Shown: positions 1-14,034, counted from the stretch's first letter. The stretch is DNA of 64,000 bases from Laguncularia racemosa (GCA_037954665.1 JBBMOL010000021.1:7378001-7442000), one strand, 5' to 3'. Notes: generated by a model from the letters alone, not told the origin. Numbers and translations are program-made.

Positions 1-40
1 CTAATGTGTGAAGTCATGTGTGATTTAATGTAGCTTTTAC

Positions 41-3000
41 CTGGACGACAGTCCTTAGAGGCAGCCTGTCATTTTGGGCAGCATGCAAGCAGGCATCAAG
101 TGACAATTTCCCACAATTCATTATTTTGCACAATCTTCTTCTTTCGTGCTCCAACAGTGAAGGATGAATCTGCAAGTAAAATTTCAGCACCAATTAGAGA
201 AACCCCCATATGAAAATCCATGAATTTCGTAACTAGAATGGCTAAATTGCAGTTTCACCTTTAAAACTATGAGTCATGTGTAGATACAGCCGATAAAATG
301 CTTTACCTCCCCAGTACTTTCAAAAATATGCATTTACCTGATCAAACCATTCCTAACGCTTCCAAACAGTTTGGAGAGGTAATGCACCTTATTGAAAGTG
401 TTAGGGAGGTAAAAGCATTCAAAAGTTGGGGGATGTATCAGTTCATGAGCACCGGTCTTGCAGGTGAAATTGCAATTATTCCTAACTAGATTTATAACCT
501 TAAGGTATGTATCAATAGCTCGGTATAGTCCATCATCACATGTTCTAGCATTTTCTGGTAATGATTCAGCCAAAACCTGAAACTTGGTGACCGAAAGGTT
601 TGGATCTCTTGCGATCTCGGCCAAATAGTTGTCTAAGATCTTACTGACGTTGGGTTTTCCTGACTTCTGTAACGGCTGTTGCTGTTGTTCATGCATCAAG
701 AAATATTCCATGATTCTCTCTACCACCTCAATATCATGCATTGTGCATTTTTCAAGTGAACTGCACTGCCCAATAAGGGAAGTTCATATAGGGTGAAAGT
801 CGATCCCATGTTATATCATGAAACTTTCGAAGTATTCTCATTGTTAAATATGATAGTAAAATCAACTTGTCCAAAAGTTTATATTTCTAGATAATGATGT
901 GGTAACTTTAAGCTAAGCTTTAGCGATTCAATCACTTGATGTAGAATAAATGTTAAGGGAAAATTGCAAATGCATTCCAAAAACTATTGATCTAGTCCTG
1001 ATAGATGCTATAAATTCCCTTTCTATAACTTTTTAAAATATGCATTTACAACCCAACCATAGCTAAAGCCTAAAGTCTTCATTATTTATGAACACTTTAG
1101 TGATGTCTTCATTATTTATGAACACTTTAGTGATGGTACTGAGAGTTTACGGATGATTTAGAAGGTAAAATACATATTTTTAAAAGTTAAGGGATGATGA
1201 AAGCATACTTAAAAAGTTTATGAGTTCCATTGGTACTTCATTAATAATTTTAAGGGTTTCTTTACAATTGCCTCTAAACTTAATTTGGTAGCAAAGTAGA
1301 AAATCCTAATTTCCAGCCATTGCATCATCATTTCACCCCTTTAAATTGCTCTATATGGTGTGCTTCCACGAATGTTTTAGCCCACAAAGGAAAAGTAATG
1401 AAGTATGAACATAAAACTGCAACTATATTTATAAGCACAATTTAAAAACTTACTATGGTGCAACACACTTACTTCATTGCTTTTGCTTGATCGGCATACC
1501 TATAGTTAGGTATCAAGAGATCATTCACACTGGCATCCTCCAATTTCATCCCAATTCTTTTCTCAAGCTTAGCAATCAAAGCAGGAGTGGCAGAATACAC
1601 CATGGCCATCTTTAGCATCTTCAACAAGAACTTACAAGAAACAGCTTCTTCCTGCGGTGGCAATATGCTTATTAGGCTCTCAATCATGGTCCTTTGCTTC
1701 TCTCGGTTCATGTCACTTCTTTCATTTTTCCGATCTATGACTCTAAACTGTAGCTTATTCTTGCCGAAACCATAACCCCAAGGTCCTTCTAGTTCCGCAT
1801 CAATGCCTGGCAGACACCTCTCAGCATAATTCATAATAGATTTCCCAATGATTTCTGGTCTCGTCCCTTTGGCCTTCATTGCTGTTACAATCCTCGTAAA
1901 GTGATCGATGCGGATCTTAGCAACTTCATCCCGCAACCAGCTATCCTCATTAACAAAATCTCCTGTTGATTGACGATCTCTAGAAGCTTTCCAAGCAATT
2001 GAATCACAGCATCTTCTGACAATCTGAAGATTCTCAGCCCACGGAGATAAATTTTCGCAGGATTTTAGAACCATAACGGTGGCGTTTGATGAAGAGAGAA
2101 CTACAAATGTGAGGAAGGCTTCGGTTTTTGAAATAAGATTCCCATCTTCCATTTCTTCAGTCATTTCTAGATATTCTGATGCACATCGTAGTGGAGCTAT
2201 ATTCTTTGGATTTATATCTACTGGTAAGCCATAGCAGAATCTTACAACAACCTGAAATGTTTCTGATCCACCTGGGAAGTTTTCGAGCTTGATACGACGC
2301 CCTGTAGTTCCGATTGAGGGTTGAAAATCCAGTGTGCTTAAGTATTCACACTTAGATATCAGGGGATACTGTCCAGAAAAGAAGACATTATGTTAATTAA
2401 TAAAAATCAAAACCGAAAAATTCTACAGGAAAAAAAAAAGTATTACTTAATGATTGAATGCTGTTTGCTCCCATGAGCTGTTTTAAATTTTTGGGGATAA
2501 AAAGGCTGGTGGGATTCATAATATAGTAAAATCCTGGAAGGCACAAGTATTCTTTGAAACGCAGAATATTTCTGATTCCAGTTTCCTGAATATCAGAAAT
2601 TCTGAGGTATTGAGCAAATAACCCGAACTACCTGTAGAAAACCATTCTAATATAGTAACTCTTTCGTGAAATGTATGATCAAGATTTCCAAACTACTTGA
2701 TATGTGCCCGAGGGCACGCATGAAATACCCTTGTAAATACTTTATACAGCATGACAATAGTTCCATTGCCACATATTTGGATGGATATGGCTGGTCATAT
2801 GCATGCCCTTTTAAGTTTCTGTATCATTATATCGTTTCAACAATGAAATTGAATGATCATGTGTAAGAAATTAATGCAGTATCTTTAATATTTTCTTTGG
2901 TTTTAATTAATTACCTTGTGCACGTTAAAGATTACATCCTCAACTTGAATGATTAGATCCGCAGGTATATGAGAAGTGGCCAACCTGTGTGGACAAAGCA

Positions 3001-3324
3001 AAGAGGTAAGAACATGTCCTTATTTCTATTTTTTTTTTTTTTCCCATCCATATAGAGTACACCCGTAATTAGACCGACTACCTCTAAGCACATGAGCAAT
3101 AGGTAAACATTTTTTATAATGTTGCCATTACTTGTCAATTGAAATAAACAATAGAATTGAAAAATGTTGTAGGAATATGCATATTACCATGGAAGTTCTT
3201 CATTATCGGTGACACTGAATATTTTAGGAGCAATTACAATGCCTTGGTCTTCTTCAATATCATCAGCTCCACCGTCCAAGTCGCTTTCCAAGCTTGGCGG
3301 AGCAACCAGCAATGCTTTCTTCAT
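41..3324 (-). CDS. NPH3/RPT2-family BTB/POZ protein, 3' end outside window
   Basis: The family supplies plant-specific substrate adaptors for CUL3 ubiquitin ligases, acting in phototropin and auxin signalling, often at the plasma membrane. I assembled five exons: 3324-3188, 2984-2915, 2368-1473, 760-499 and 169-41. They keep phase (137+70+896+262+129 nt, 498 codons), all introns are GT..AG, and a donor follows exon 5, so at least one exon is missing at the window edge. The N-terminal 45 residues are acidic and variable. A BTB domain follows at about 48-137 (reads IPADLIIQVEDVIFNVHK, then YPLISKCEYL). The NPH3 domain starts near residue 213 and includes AMKAKGTRPEIIGKSI, LEKRIGMKLEDASVNDLLIP, LAEIARDPNLSVTKF, DGLYRAIDTYLK and LSLDACLHAAQNDRLPL. 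The start is the ATG at 3324, chosen because its donor phase exactly completes the Trp codon into exon 2. Which family member this is cannot be told from here. Confidence 0.88.
245..477. mobile_element. MITE-like inverted-repeat element in NPH3-gene intron
   Basis: Fifteen-base ends at 245-259 (AATTGCAGTTTCACC) and 463-477 are inverted complements with one mismatch. A second inner inverted pair, around ATGCTTTACCTCCC at 298-311 and 406-419, lies inside. The element fills most of the intron between the last two visible exons. There is no coding capacity. The superfamily cannot be assigned. Confidence 0.55.
957..1275. repeat. Second MITE-like intronic segment with a 30-bp tandem duplication
   Basis: Lies in the intron at 761-1472. 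Its ends resemble the TTGCAAAT-type ends of the segment at 52.7 kb (left end near 957-978, right end near 1255-1275), but the inverted match is imperfect. Inside it a 30-base unit is repeated exactly twice, at 1075-1104 and 1105-1134. No coding content. Confidence 0.35.
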
Positions 3325-3550
3325 GGTGCGCTACTGGCAGGGTCAGTGAACTTGCCAAGCCAAATGTGGTACATGTAAGTGACAATGGACTTGAATTAAA
3401 TGTTATGAGAAGTCTGTGCTCTGTCTAAGAATTTCTGCAGTAGGTAGTTGTCCTGCCCATGTCTGTCCTTCTCAAAACTTTAAAACTATCACTTTCCAGC
3501 ACTGGTGGAATTGATTTTCCGGGAAAATTTTAGCATCTTACTTGATTACG

Positions 3551-3586
<36 letters not shown>
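3551..3586. repeat. Compound microsatellite (AT)12(GT)6
   Basis: Twelve AT dinucleotides at 3551-3574 run directly into six GT dinucleotides at 3575-3586. They abut the start of the LTR-like repeat at 3584, so the insertion boundary lies in or beside the microsatellite. Confidence 0.9.
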
Positions 3587-4183
3587 AACGTCCCGAAACC
3601 AAAGTATACTGCAGTCCACTACGTGGTCTCACTTCTTGAAAACACGCAAAGGCTCAATCACTACTATTTTTCAAATACTTTTGATGATAGTCTTAAATCA
3701 TCTGTTGTATAATAAAGATTAATGAAATTTCTCATTCTCAATAATAAATCATCAATAATCTTCTCAATTTAAACAGCGGAAGTGATTAACATTCACTTAC
3801 AGCAGAAATTCCCAAAATGATTAAATAAAAATCTAACATGTCTTTCCTTAATCTATCTACTAGTCATCGTAATAAACATATTCTATCTTTTCTTCATTGT
3901 TCTAATCTTGAGCTGATTTCCCCAGGTTTTCAACATATCCTACGATCTCTCCAGTAGTATCTGTAACTAAAAAAAAATTCCCACAAAGGGTGAGCTAACG
4001 CCCAGTATAATGTATACATACACATGCACGCATGTCATGCTAGAAACAATAACACATGCAAAATGTACCATAATATTCATTCAAAATTTTATTTATCTGT
4101 CACAATTTTTAGCCGATACACAATCACAACATAAACATCTTCACACATAATATTTTTAAACATTATTTTACAATTCATCCACA

Positions 4184-4187
<4 letters not shown>

Positions 4188-4227
<40 letters not shown>

Positions 4228-4460
4228 CAAAGATAATTCTCTATCCATAAGTCTATTTCCATACATAATAATAATATATATATGACAATGGTAATCCTCT
4301 TTATCCATGAGTCTCTTATCATATATAATAATAATATATATATGACAGTAGGTACTCCCCACTATCTATGAGTCAATGAGTTATCACACATCAACTTTCT
4401 ACATCCATACATAATATATATATAACAATGGATACTTCCCATTGTCTATGAGTCCATATA
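4188..4460. repeat. (TA)n tract with four degenerate tandem units
   Basis: A 38-base TA run at 4188-4225 is followed by units of about 60-80 bases. Each has an ATAATAATATATATATGACA-like core and then a CTATCCATGAGTC-like core (near 4262, 4325 and 4409). The unit probably expanded from within the LTR-like repeat. The apparent minus-strand reading frames here are made of repeat and are not genes. Confidence 0.7.
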
Positions 4461-4861
4461 CTACAACTTTCATAATACATGTCATAACTTTCCACATCAC
4501 AACACAACCTTCTATATAAGATCCAGATTCTTTCGGTACATGACTCTACTATGGATAATGTCACATATCGATCATCGAGGTGCTACACCAAGAACACCAA
4601 CTCATACTCATTTTCTTAGACCCAGCAATTTACAATCACATGCACACTCAATCCGGTTCATTTACAATGTCATTAAACCCATACACAAAAGTCTAACTTA
4701 TCAAGCACAAGCAATAAACATGGTATACACTTTGCAAAATTTGGTTTGTTTTATACCTTTCTAGCTTCATAACTCTTTCAAACCTATACGTGATTAAAAT
4801 GGTTTGACTTTAGAATTGTATTCTTATAAATATCAAAAGGATGATAAACGTGTTTTAACTT

Positions 4862-5150
4862 AGCATGGTTATGTTGGGAGCCGTGTAGTTGAGTGCAGGG
4901 TAGTACATGATCGTGCCAAAAGCCATATACAATTTTTTTTTTTTCAACATGGTCATGTATCTCTTTGTTTATTATTCATCAACACAACCTCAACATGGTC
5001 GTGTGGATTTTTTTTTTTCAACACGGTTGTGTTGAGAGGTCGTGTATCTCTCTATTCACATTTCATTTTCAACACGGTCGTGTTGGGAGGCAGTGTATCT
5101 CCTGGTTCACATTTAGTTTTCAACACGGTCGTGTTAGGGGCCGTGTATCT
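4862..5150. repeat. Tandem palindromic units with CACGGTCGTG core
   Basis: Five to six copies of a near-palindrome (best copies CAACACGGTCGTGTT at 5070 and 5121) are each followed by a GGG(A/G)GGCCGTGTATCTC-like tail, spaced about 51 bases apart in the last three. The 5' copies read CATGGTCATG or CATGGTCGTG, as if CG had decayed to TG or CA. The array lies about 550 bases from the 3' end of the LTR-like repeat. Confidence 0.75.
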
Positions 5151-5699
5151 CAACGTACACCTCGTAAATCAATCTCTCAACTCGATTTCTATTCAATTCA
5201 ACCTAATTGACCCATCTAACACAAATTTATAATGTAATACATTAGTAGATACACTTACTTGACTCAGATTGTTATCGTGATGAGTAAATTGCTTATTTCG
5301 TCCATTGTGTATCCCGAATTAATCTAAATCTGTAAACCTTAATATTTTAATTCTCTACGCTATGATATACATATGTAAATCACGATTCACAATCGTTAAT
5401 TTATGTATTTACCTTAATTCGATAAGCTAGTGGTGGAAAAAAGGGTTGTCTCCTTCTCTATGTATTCACACATCGTCTCTTTTTCTACGGATTTACATAA
5501 GAAGGCTCAGGGTTTTGTGAGAGGCAATAGGAGGAAATAGTGTTAACTCTAGGTAAAAGGAGCTTATATACCTAGGTCATGAAATGATCATTTTGTCCCC
5601 AGTCATAATTCTTATTTTCTGTATCATTTTTTACAGATTTTTTTTTTATTATTATTAATTATACACCCATATATATAAAATATTACTTGGGTATTTACA

Positions 5700-8600
5700 A
5701 TATATATATATAGTGAACAAAAAATAGGTGCTCCAAGCAAGACCCTATGTCGATGCTATGACATAAAAAAAGCCATCCCACATGCGGACACCATTTTTTA
5801 TGTATAAGTTCTATTTCCTATACTTTAGATCTTCAATGAAAGAAGTTAATAAAGATAGATGGTTTTATACCCTACTTATCTTTTACTCTAAACCAAATTT
5901 CCTCCCTTCCCCTCATTGAGTTAGACTCACCAAGTAAACGATATAATAGAATAGAAATTGAATGACAACATAGTCTAAACCATGTGATATGCTATGTAAA
6001 ATTCAACACCACAATACTTGAACTTATGGAATTGTGGGATACAGTTAGTACACATGTATGCATACATACCACTAGCGATGGTCATAGAGCGAGAAAAATC
6101 TAATGGTGAAGTACGATTGATAAATCTGATAAATAAAAATTCAATTAAGTATGGTTGCATAGCAATTTTTGATACAGCAAATAGCATAAAAGACAAGATC
6201 AATTAATGATTAATTTTAAAAATCAAAACGAAATTGTGAAAAAATCTTTATTCAAGGAAGTCTGAATATTATTATATGATAAAGTGTTCTGTAACTAGAA
6301 GAGGATAATTATATATCGTCTAAAAAAAGAAAAAGAACTTGAGCATCCAAAATACAAAAATTCGAACTAAAAACTTAATAACTTGTCTTGGGGCTTTAAA
6401 TGAAGGTTTTCGAGCCTAAAAATTATTTTGTTACTGCAACAATCGCAAGTTTATAAAAGAGTTTCATATGGAGTTGTATGCTAAAAGTTATGATTTTCAA
6501 AAGATGAGTTGGGCATTTATTTTTTCTTGTGCTTTTTATATTTATCTAATTTATCCAAAAACCGATTCGCAATCTTCTTTGCATCAATTCCATACTTCGG
6601 TAAATTGTTAATTTGTGAGAGTATTAGAACACAAATTTCCACAACCCTGCTGCAATATCAATTTGAAAGCGAGAAATCGGATGAATGTAGGAATGTTGTG
6701 CAGGAGATGTCCTTATCTAACCACGTAAATGGGAAATTAACCTAGAGATGATTTGTGGTGCACCAGACAGAGAGCAGGCACTTGAACGAGACCCTGTCCT
6801 TCTTATTAATGAGAATGAGAAATGGGGTCGATTTTGCCTACTATTTGTCTTAAATGGCTATTGCTGTTTGAGTGCGATTGCTACATCATCATCTTCTCTC
6901 TCTCTCTTTATTTTTTATTTATTTATTTAGCTTTATCTAGGGTCGAATTTGCTTTCTATTTGTAAATGAAATTATAGAAAGAAATTCAAATTGCAATATA
7001 CTAGACTTATAATCTTTAGAAGATATAGGTTTTGGATAATTTTTCCTTTAATATGATACAAAATTTTACTACTAGCCGAGGATACATATGCTGTCCTCCA
7101 TTTGTTAATAAATGGATATATTGGGGTTACAATTGTCGAATTTTATTTATTTATTTATTTATTTTTTGAGTCACTTGATGAATTATTTTATGGTTATAAC
7201 GTATAGCAGTGATAGTTAATGCCGAATATATATCAAATGGTGATAAATTCAATTTTTATTTTTCATTTCTAAAATTTTATTTTTATTTCCAAAATAAGAT
7301 TAGGCATTACAACACCTACTATGTTATTTGAAATTTTACTTTCGCAGCAACTTTCGGTCTAAAAAATATTTTCCCTTATAGAATATAAAGCTATTGAATA
7401 AAAGTAAAATTAAAAATAAGAATAAACAACGTAGTCCTAATTAAAATAACATTACCAGGATTCCATTTGAAATCCCTAAACATGTCAATATATTAACAAA
7501 CTCTCTCATTTTAGGGTTTCTCTACTTAATTTCTAAAATCCTTAAAAAAAAAGTTCTTAACATATATTAATATCATTTATGGGACCCACAATATAAAAAA
7601 TATAGACAAACTAATACAAAAGGTAAAAATAATAATAATAATAAATAAAAAGGAATAACTTTTTTAAATCCCTATCAAAAGACTCTTAAAAGTTAAAGGA
7701 TCTGTCTCCAATGCTCACACCAAGAAACTGGCATTAGAAATAGTCTTAGTAGTAATGATCTTAGTAGTATGATAGTATTATCAATAAGAGAATGGAAGCA
7801 AATTGGTTATGTATTGTATTATTTCATAATAGAGGATGGCCTATGTTGTTCTAATCTTATACTTTATATTTTATTAATTCCATGACACAAAAAATGATTA
7901 TAAAATACAAATTAGACGACTATGAAACTAAAAAAAAAAATTATAATAAGATTCTAATGATTTAAACTAGGTATAAAAATATTAAAACAATCAATGACCT
8001 AAGAACTCAATCCAAGTACTCTTCCACTTGCCATGAAAATAGACTTATACTCCCATATCTTCATGAGTTTTCAATGGCTTAAGCTTATAATATCAAGCCT
8101 CAAATATCTACACATGATAAAGCATAGGCATTACTCTTCACTAGCCAAATTTGCACAAGAATGAATATTCCTTGGAGATGGAAATGATTAGGTAGACTAC
8201 ATTTTGGTGTTACCTTTTGATCCATGTCCATCTAGTTTGCCAATGGATCTTCTTTTTCTTCATTTTAGAATATATTGTCCATGTTGACCCTTTCATCAAT
8301 GGCTAAGTGAATGGACTATTCTTGTATCAATTCATTCATTCATTCATTTATTTGATTAATCAATATTTGTATTTTATTTCCCTTTCATGGCCAATAAATA
8401 ATGGAATATAACATGTTTAATACCTCAAACATTTATTCTTGTTGTAAAACTTTTATCCTTGAATAGGTAAATATGGAGGGAATTTTTTTTTTTTAAAAAA
8501 AAAAAAAAGAAAATGAAAACTAAGAAGTACATGTCACATTACTCACATACCATTTATTAATAGTATAGGCACATGGCTGATAGAGTCTTATTGAAATCAA

Positions 8601-11600
8601 TCTTTGGCAAAGATTATTATGTTTTCTTGTTCATGTTAATTTTGTGTTTTATTCTTATTAACATCTTAACCGTGGTTAATCCATTTTCTTTAAAATATTA
8701 TTTGGAATAATAATTTCAAAATTTTCATTATTGTTTGTCAATAAAGAATCTAACATCACTCTTACTCTCCACAGTTTATGTTTTGCTCACAAGTCACATG
8801 CCCATTAAATGTGATTATTCTTTTTGTTTTCTCTTTTTAAAAAAAAAAAAAATCAAAGATGAATTTTATTTATAGATTACCCTGTATCCATAAGGGTAAT
8901 AGATATGGATACATGGAATATTGAAATACTAACAAGGAAATCATCACAAATTTGAAAAGTGGATGAAGAGTTAAACCAGTAATTTAAAAGATACATCCCT
9001 CTTCTTATATGTAAAGCTACCCAAGTCGTGGCTTCTCTACTAACAAAACGAAACCTACTTTGCATATGTAGTCTTGATAGCATCCACAGCACGACAATGA
9101 CATGAAATGCACAAAGATTATGACAATGAAAACTTATTGATATGGGTTGTGTTTGGACAAACAATCCCATTGGGCTGTTTCAAGCAAGGCCCATGATATG
9201 TCTCATGCTGATCTTACCCGGAAGCCTCTATGCCATTCACTTCTGAAACATTTTGTGTCATACTTTATTTCTCCTAATTGCATTTAAAATTAAACCATAC
9301 CACTAATGTGTTCACTCCATAGTATTAATGGCATAATTCAAACATGTATTTACCTCCTCCTTATTTAAGGTTACTTTGTAAGGGATTGTTTAGTTCATAA
9401 TCTAATCATTAAAATATTCTATTACATTAACTGAGAAGAGCTATTCTTTGGAGAGCATAGCACGATAAAAGTTATAAGCTGTATTTGGGAGAGAGTTATT
9501 GTCTATCATTGGCCTTTATGGTAGAATCAGCCGGGGGGGCGAAGAGGTGATGGTTTACCCTATGGCGAATCTCAACAGTTCAAGTCTACTTATGTCCAAC
9601 TCGTGAACTTAGCCAATAGAAAGCTATATGATAGCACCCAATTTTTCTGATTTTGTAATTTGATCTATGATTTATCATTCATGGATGTTGATAAAATCCT
9701 TCCATTTAGCAGCACCTTATGATGGCATAGCCTTAAAGTTAAGGGTGAGGTTAAAATGAGAAAAAAGCTTACAGTAGATACCTAAGTACCTAGAGACAAG
9801 GAAGGGCGTAGTAAGCAACAAATTCCCTTTTGTTTAATATATGATCATTCCATTACTTCTAATGCAAAAATAGGAGACAACAAATGCTTTTGGAGTTCGT
9901 ACTTAATGTAGGAAAACAAACACTTCTAGAAATTGGAAACCCTATTTAAGCTTAGGATATTTGACTAATAAAAGAACCTTGGGATGGTTTAAATATAGTT
10001 TAAACAATAAAGCATGTGTAATGGCATTTGAACTTGGGACATAATTGGTTATCTTCATAATACATGGAATTATAGAGTTTATATGCTTGTGGAGGTATAA
10101 GTGATTGAAAGATAGTTTTTGATGAAATAGGAATGACTTAATAATAATTTAAGTATAATTTACAATCTTTAAAGGGTGTGAAGTCGAATAGCACATATTT
10201 GTTTAATAACACATTAGCAAATGTGTATATGTAATACTTGCTAAATTTAAAATATAAAATTCATGGAATATTAAATGCGAAAATACAATCAATTTACATG
10301 TAAGAATGTAAGAAAACATTAGAAAAATAAAAAGAAAAAGTTCCAAGTAAAAGTTGTTAAAATATTGAAAATATAAAATCATACGAAATCCTATTATTAT
10401 CACAATTAGTTAATACAGTAATGCTAATATAATCTGCAAATATTTTATGTATCTGCAAAATTCATAAAAATGATATTACAAAGTTTCTTGCTTAAATAGG
10501 CATTTTCTTTTCAAAAAAGCATAAAACTCTTCATACGATTAAACTATGAATCTTAAATAATTGTAGAAGGAAAAAAATTACTAAAATACTGAAAAAATAA
10601 AGTAAGTACTTGGAAAATAATTCATAAAAAAATGGTAAACCACCACAGCCTTTGTACGGCAAATTTCAATGGACTTATAAACCTTTACTTTGTAAAATAT
10701 GAAACAAACAAGCTTCACATTTTATATGAAAACACTCAATTATTTTTTGTGATAAAAATAGTTGATTTCAAGGGCAAAATCACAATTTCCTATTAAAAAG
10801 TAACAAAAACAGCTAATTGATTTGACTTTGTTGTTTCAATGACCATCGATGATTAATGGATTTCTATTTTGTACGATTTTTTCAATTTTATTTAACTTAC
10901 ATAAGAATAGGCTACACACCATCTATACAACTTTCAATGAAAAGTAGCAATGTAAGCTATTCCAATAAATGGATCAAGTTTAATTTCATGTCTCTATTAT
11001 TATAATATATGTATAAGAGAAATTCACTAAAATAATGTATTTTTTCTTTAGATAATCACGAAATAAAGTATTTGGTAAAAACTTATTCCCAAAACATGTA
11101 GCGAATGCGTGAATCCGAAATGTGTCTTCAATTAAGGCAGAATTTTTCTACGGGCGCGTACCTGGAATGCGCCTTTAGTACATTTGTATTAAAAGTGTAT
11201 TCCGAATACGTACCTTTAATATATTTGTCTTGAAAGCGTATTTAATTTTAAAAAAATCTATTTTAACTATAAACCCGTTTCAAGTTCACACCTTTATCAT
11301 TTATTTTGGAAATAAGTTTATTGAAAATTTTATTTTATGATTATTTTTATAAAAATATATTATTTTAGTAAATTTCTCATTATATAGTAACATAATAAAA
11401 ATAAATAAAGTGTTAAGTATGTGACATGGAAATAAGAATAGTTCTCCTCGAAAATGCCCAAAACAGTACACAAAATTACAATCTTTTCATTTTCATATTA
11501 TAGATTATTAAATACAATGCAAAGACACGTGTCAATTAAAGTTTCTAATAAGTAACAACGGATTGGCAAAAATAAAATGAATAGACAAAACTCTGACATT

Positions 11601-14034
11601 GGGTCATGACAGATTCCTCATTGCAGTCCATGCAGTCTGCTTAAATTATTATTATTATTATTATTTTCCAGATAGTTAGTCTCCTGGATGAATGATGATA
11701 CTGCAATCATGAAGAAATGATTAAACTTTTATTATTACATCCTATACTTTGGGAATTATCAATCAAGTACCTAGGTTGATAATTATGAATTTGGCCTTAA
11801 ATTTTATAATGTGATTATAAACATTAAAAAAATAATCCTATAAATATGATTAACTGAATACTTAAATTTCTTATAGTGGATTCTATTTTATAATAAGATG
11901 TAAGAATGATTTGAATGTAGTATAAAGTTAATAATTATAAATATAAAAATATTTTAGTAACATTATATTTAAAATGATCAAGTATCAAGCACATAGTAAT
12001 ACACTTCTTCTTCTTCTTCTTTTGTATTCTTTTTATCTTTCTTGTATTCTATCCAAGATGAATCAAAATAAAATAAAGGTTGAGATGAAAGAGAAAAACT
12101 TAATACAATTATATATATATATATATATATAACTCTCTCTGCACCGAATTTTTCATCCACCAAAAGATTCAACTCCTCTAGCCTTACATAACCAAATTTT
12201 GGTAGAATCAAGTGCAATAGGATCAAAATTTTTAGAAATATTAAGGAGTTAACAAATTCAAAAAAATATATATATAGAGAGAGAGAAGAAGAAGAAACAG
12301 GGATTGGTTATGGTTAATAGTGGTTTAGTAGTGGTTCATAAGGTTTGGGTCGAGATGAGAGTAAAGGGTTTTGGTGGGTAACCTTTTCAATTGATAGGGG
12401 GTAGTAGCTGGTAGAGCACTGGAGCTCTGGTAGCAGTAATCCTACACATGTGGAGTAATTTTAGGTGACACCTTTTTAATGGTTGGTTGGTTGTTGGAAT
12501 TATATACCAAGTGAACTATTTTCTTTTGCTTAGTGCTTATATGCTTAAGTGGTCAATAGTGTAAGTCACTTGTCTATTAATTAGGAGCCTTGTGTAGTCA
12601 CTTAAGTGACTAATTACAGGAGGATCTAGAATAATGATGATGATTGTTTATTGAGTTTGAATATTTTCTGTTGTTAATGATAGTAAGTTGCCTTTTGATG
12701 GTTCTAATTAGTCGATAAGTCAAGCTATACTAATATTGCTAATATGTCAAATGGGTGCAGGATTATTTTCCTTTAGAAATGGATTATTAATCTTATTTGC
12801 TATTGTGATTTGCACAATTATGTAGATGGAAAGTGGAGTGATGACTAATGATGTTTTGGTACTGACTTAAAACTTTATAAGTAAAGTAAGTTCTATTCTC
12901 TACCCAATAAGTTTATGGTTTGATTATCCAATCTACCCGGTTAGTTTGTAGTATGGTTGACGAACCGACCTAATAATAATGACTTATAGGGATCTGGTCA
13001 GCCCATTTTGTTTGTGGTAAGATAAAGACACAATGAAATCTTTCTAACTCATGTGTGATAATGTTAATAGAGAAGTAAATTACTAATTTTCCAAGTTAGT
13101 AAATATGTAAGTGTGAAGATAGATTTTTTGTTAGGTGTTAAGTTGATATATGGTGTAAAAAATCATTTCTTAAAAGGGAAACTCAAAAAAATGATAATTA
13201 TGTAGAATGGTGCAAGAAACTATGAATAGTTCATTAGCATGGTATTGGTCGAATGCATCTTACGTTATGATATAGTTGAAAGGTACATTTTATATTATGG
13301 TGTAGTACAAAAAAAAAAAAACAATTTATTGATTTACCATGATTATGTTATAGTTGTATTCCCAACTTTTGCTCACTTCATTTCTTAAGAAACTAAGGGA
13401 TTAGTGCTTTTCTTAATCCTTGGTGCTAGTACAAAGGAATATTGCAAATGTTCATTTTAGGAATCTTTTGCGAGCAATAGATTGGCAAGAAAGAAGTATA
13501 GACTTTTGATTTCCCTTATAAATAGTAGAAGACCAAATTTCCTTATATATAGGCTTGAAGAATTATGTATAAATAAGTATCTATTTATATGTTTTAGTTA
13601 TAGTTTTTAAATCATAATACCAGTATTATGAACATTTTGAGATTTGGGGTTCTAGAGACTAGACCCCTTATTGCCTCAAGGATCGTAGAATGGCAAATGG
13701 TATCACTAATCAAGTGGTTTTGATGATGTGAGATTTGATGGATAGATATAAACCACGTGAAAGATTATTATTACAGGTTAAGTACCACAAATGTATCAAC
13801 TACTACAAGTGATACCAACCATCATTATATGATATCTATCATAGCATACAAGTATAGGTTTCAAGTAAAGTTACCTTATCCTGAATTAAGGAATGGCTTA
13901 ATGACACACCTTTTGGTGTCAACCGATGTGAATAGATTAATTGATATGATTGTTTAAAACCTTAAGGTGGGTCATTACATTTATATTGTAAGTGAAATTG
14001 AAGTCTTGAACCATAAATGAAGTCTTGCTCTAGA
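5700..14034. other. AT-rich intergenic stretch, no gene recognised
   Basis: Long A/T runs (for example 8481-8511), short microsatellites (AT at 12111-12130) and scattered short frames without recognisable protein character. A possible small exon at 6517-6646 is listed separately. A locally GC-richer patch near 11100-11235 repeats GCGTA/GAATGCG-type words, but I could not relate it to anything. Confidence 0.6.
6517..6646 (-). other. Possible terminal exon or gene relic, unknown
   Basis: After a GCAG acceptor-like site at 6647-6650, the minus strand reads 42 codons without a stop and ends with a lysine-rich tail (IANRFLDKLDKYKKHKKK) and TAA at 6519-6517. It has the composition of a protein C-terminus, unlike the surrounding shadow frames. 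I recognise no family, and no convincing upstream exon was found between 6650 and 7500. It may be a pseudogene fragment or chance. Confidence 0.2.

Larger units (their letters stand above)
3584..5699 (+). mobile_element. LTR-like repeat, copy 1 (solo LTR or LTR fragment)
   Basis: Begins TGTAACGTCCCG and ends near GGGTATTTACA, the TG...CA layout with related ends that LTRs have. No open reading frame of note. Its middle (near 3985-4025, AAAGGGTGAGCTAACGCCCA) and the part near 4560-4640 align in order with the second copy at 29.0-33.8 kb, at roughly 29970 and 30280. I cannot see gag or pol beside it, so a solo LTR is the simplest reading. The Ty3/gypsy assignment is an inference from general resemblance. 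The ends are approximate and no target-site duplication was recognised. Confidence 0.5.

Noticed and set aside
4089..4362. Two overlapping minus-strand frames of 64-77 codons
   Set aside because: They are translations of the TA microsatellite and its flanking tandem units (runs of IYIYIY), not genes.
8877..9170. 97-codon minus-strand frame
   Set aside because: No family resemblance, no splice context, and composition like the surrounding DNA.
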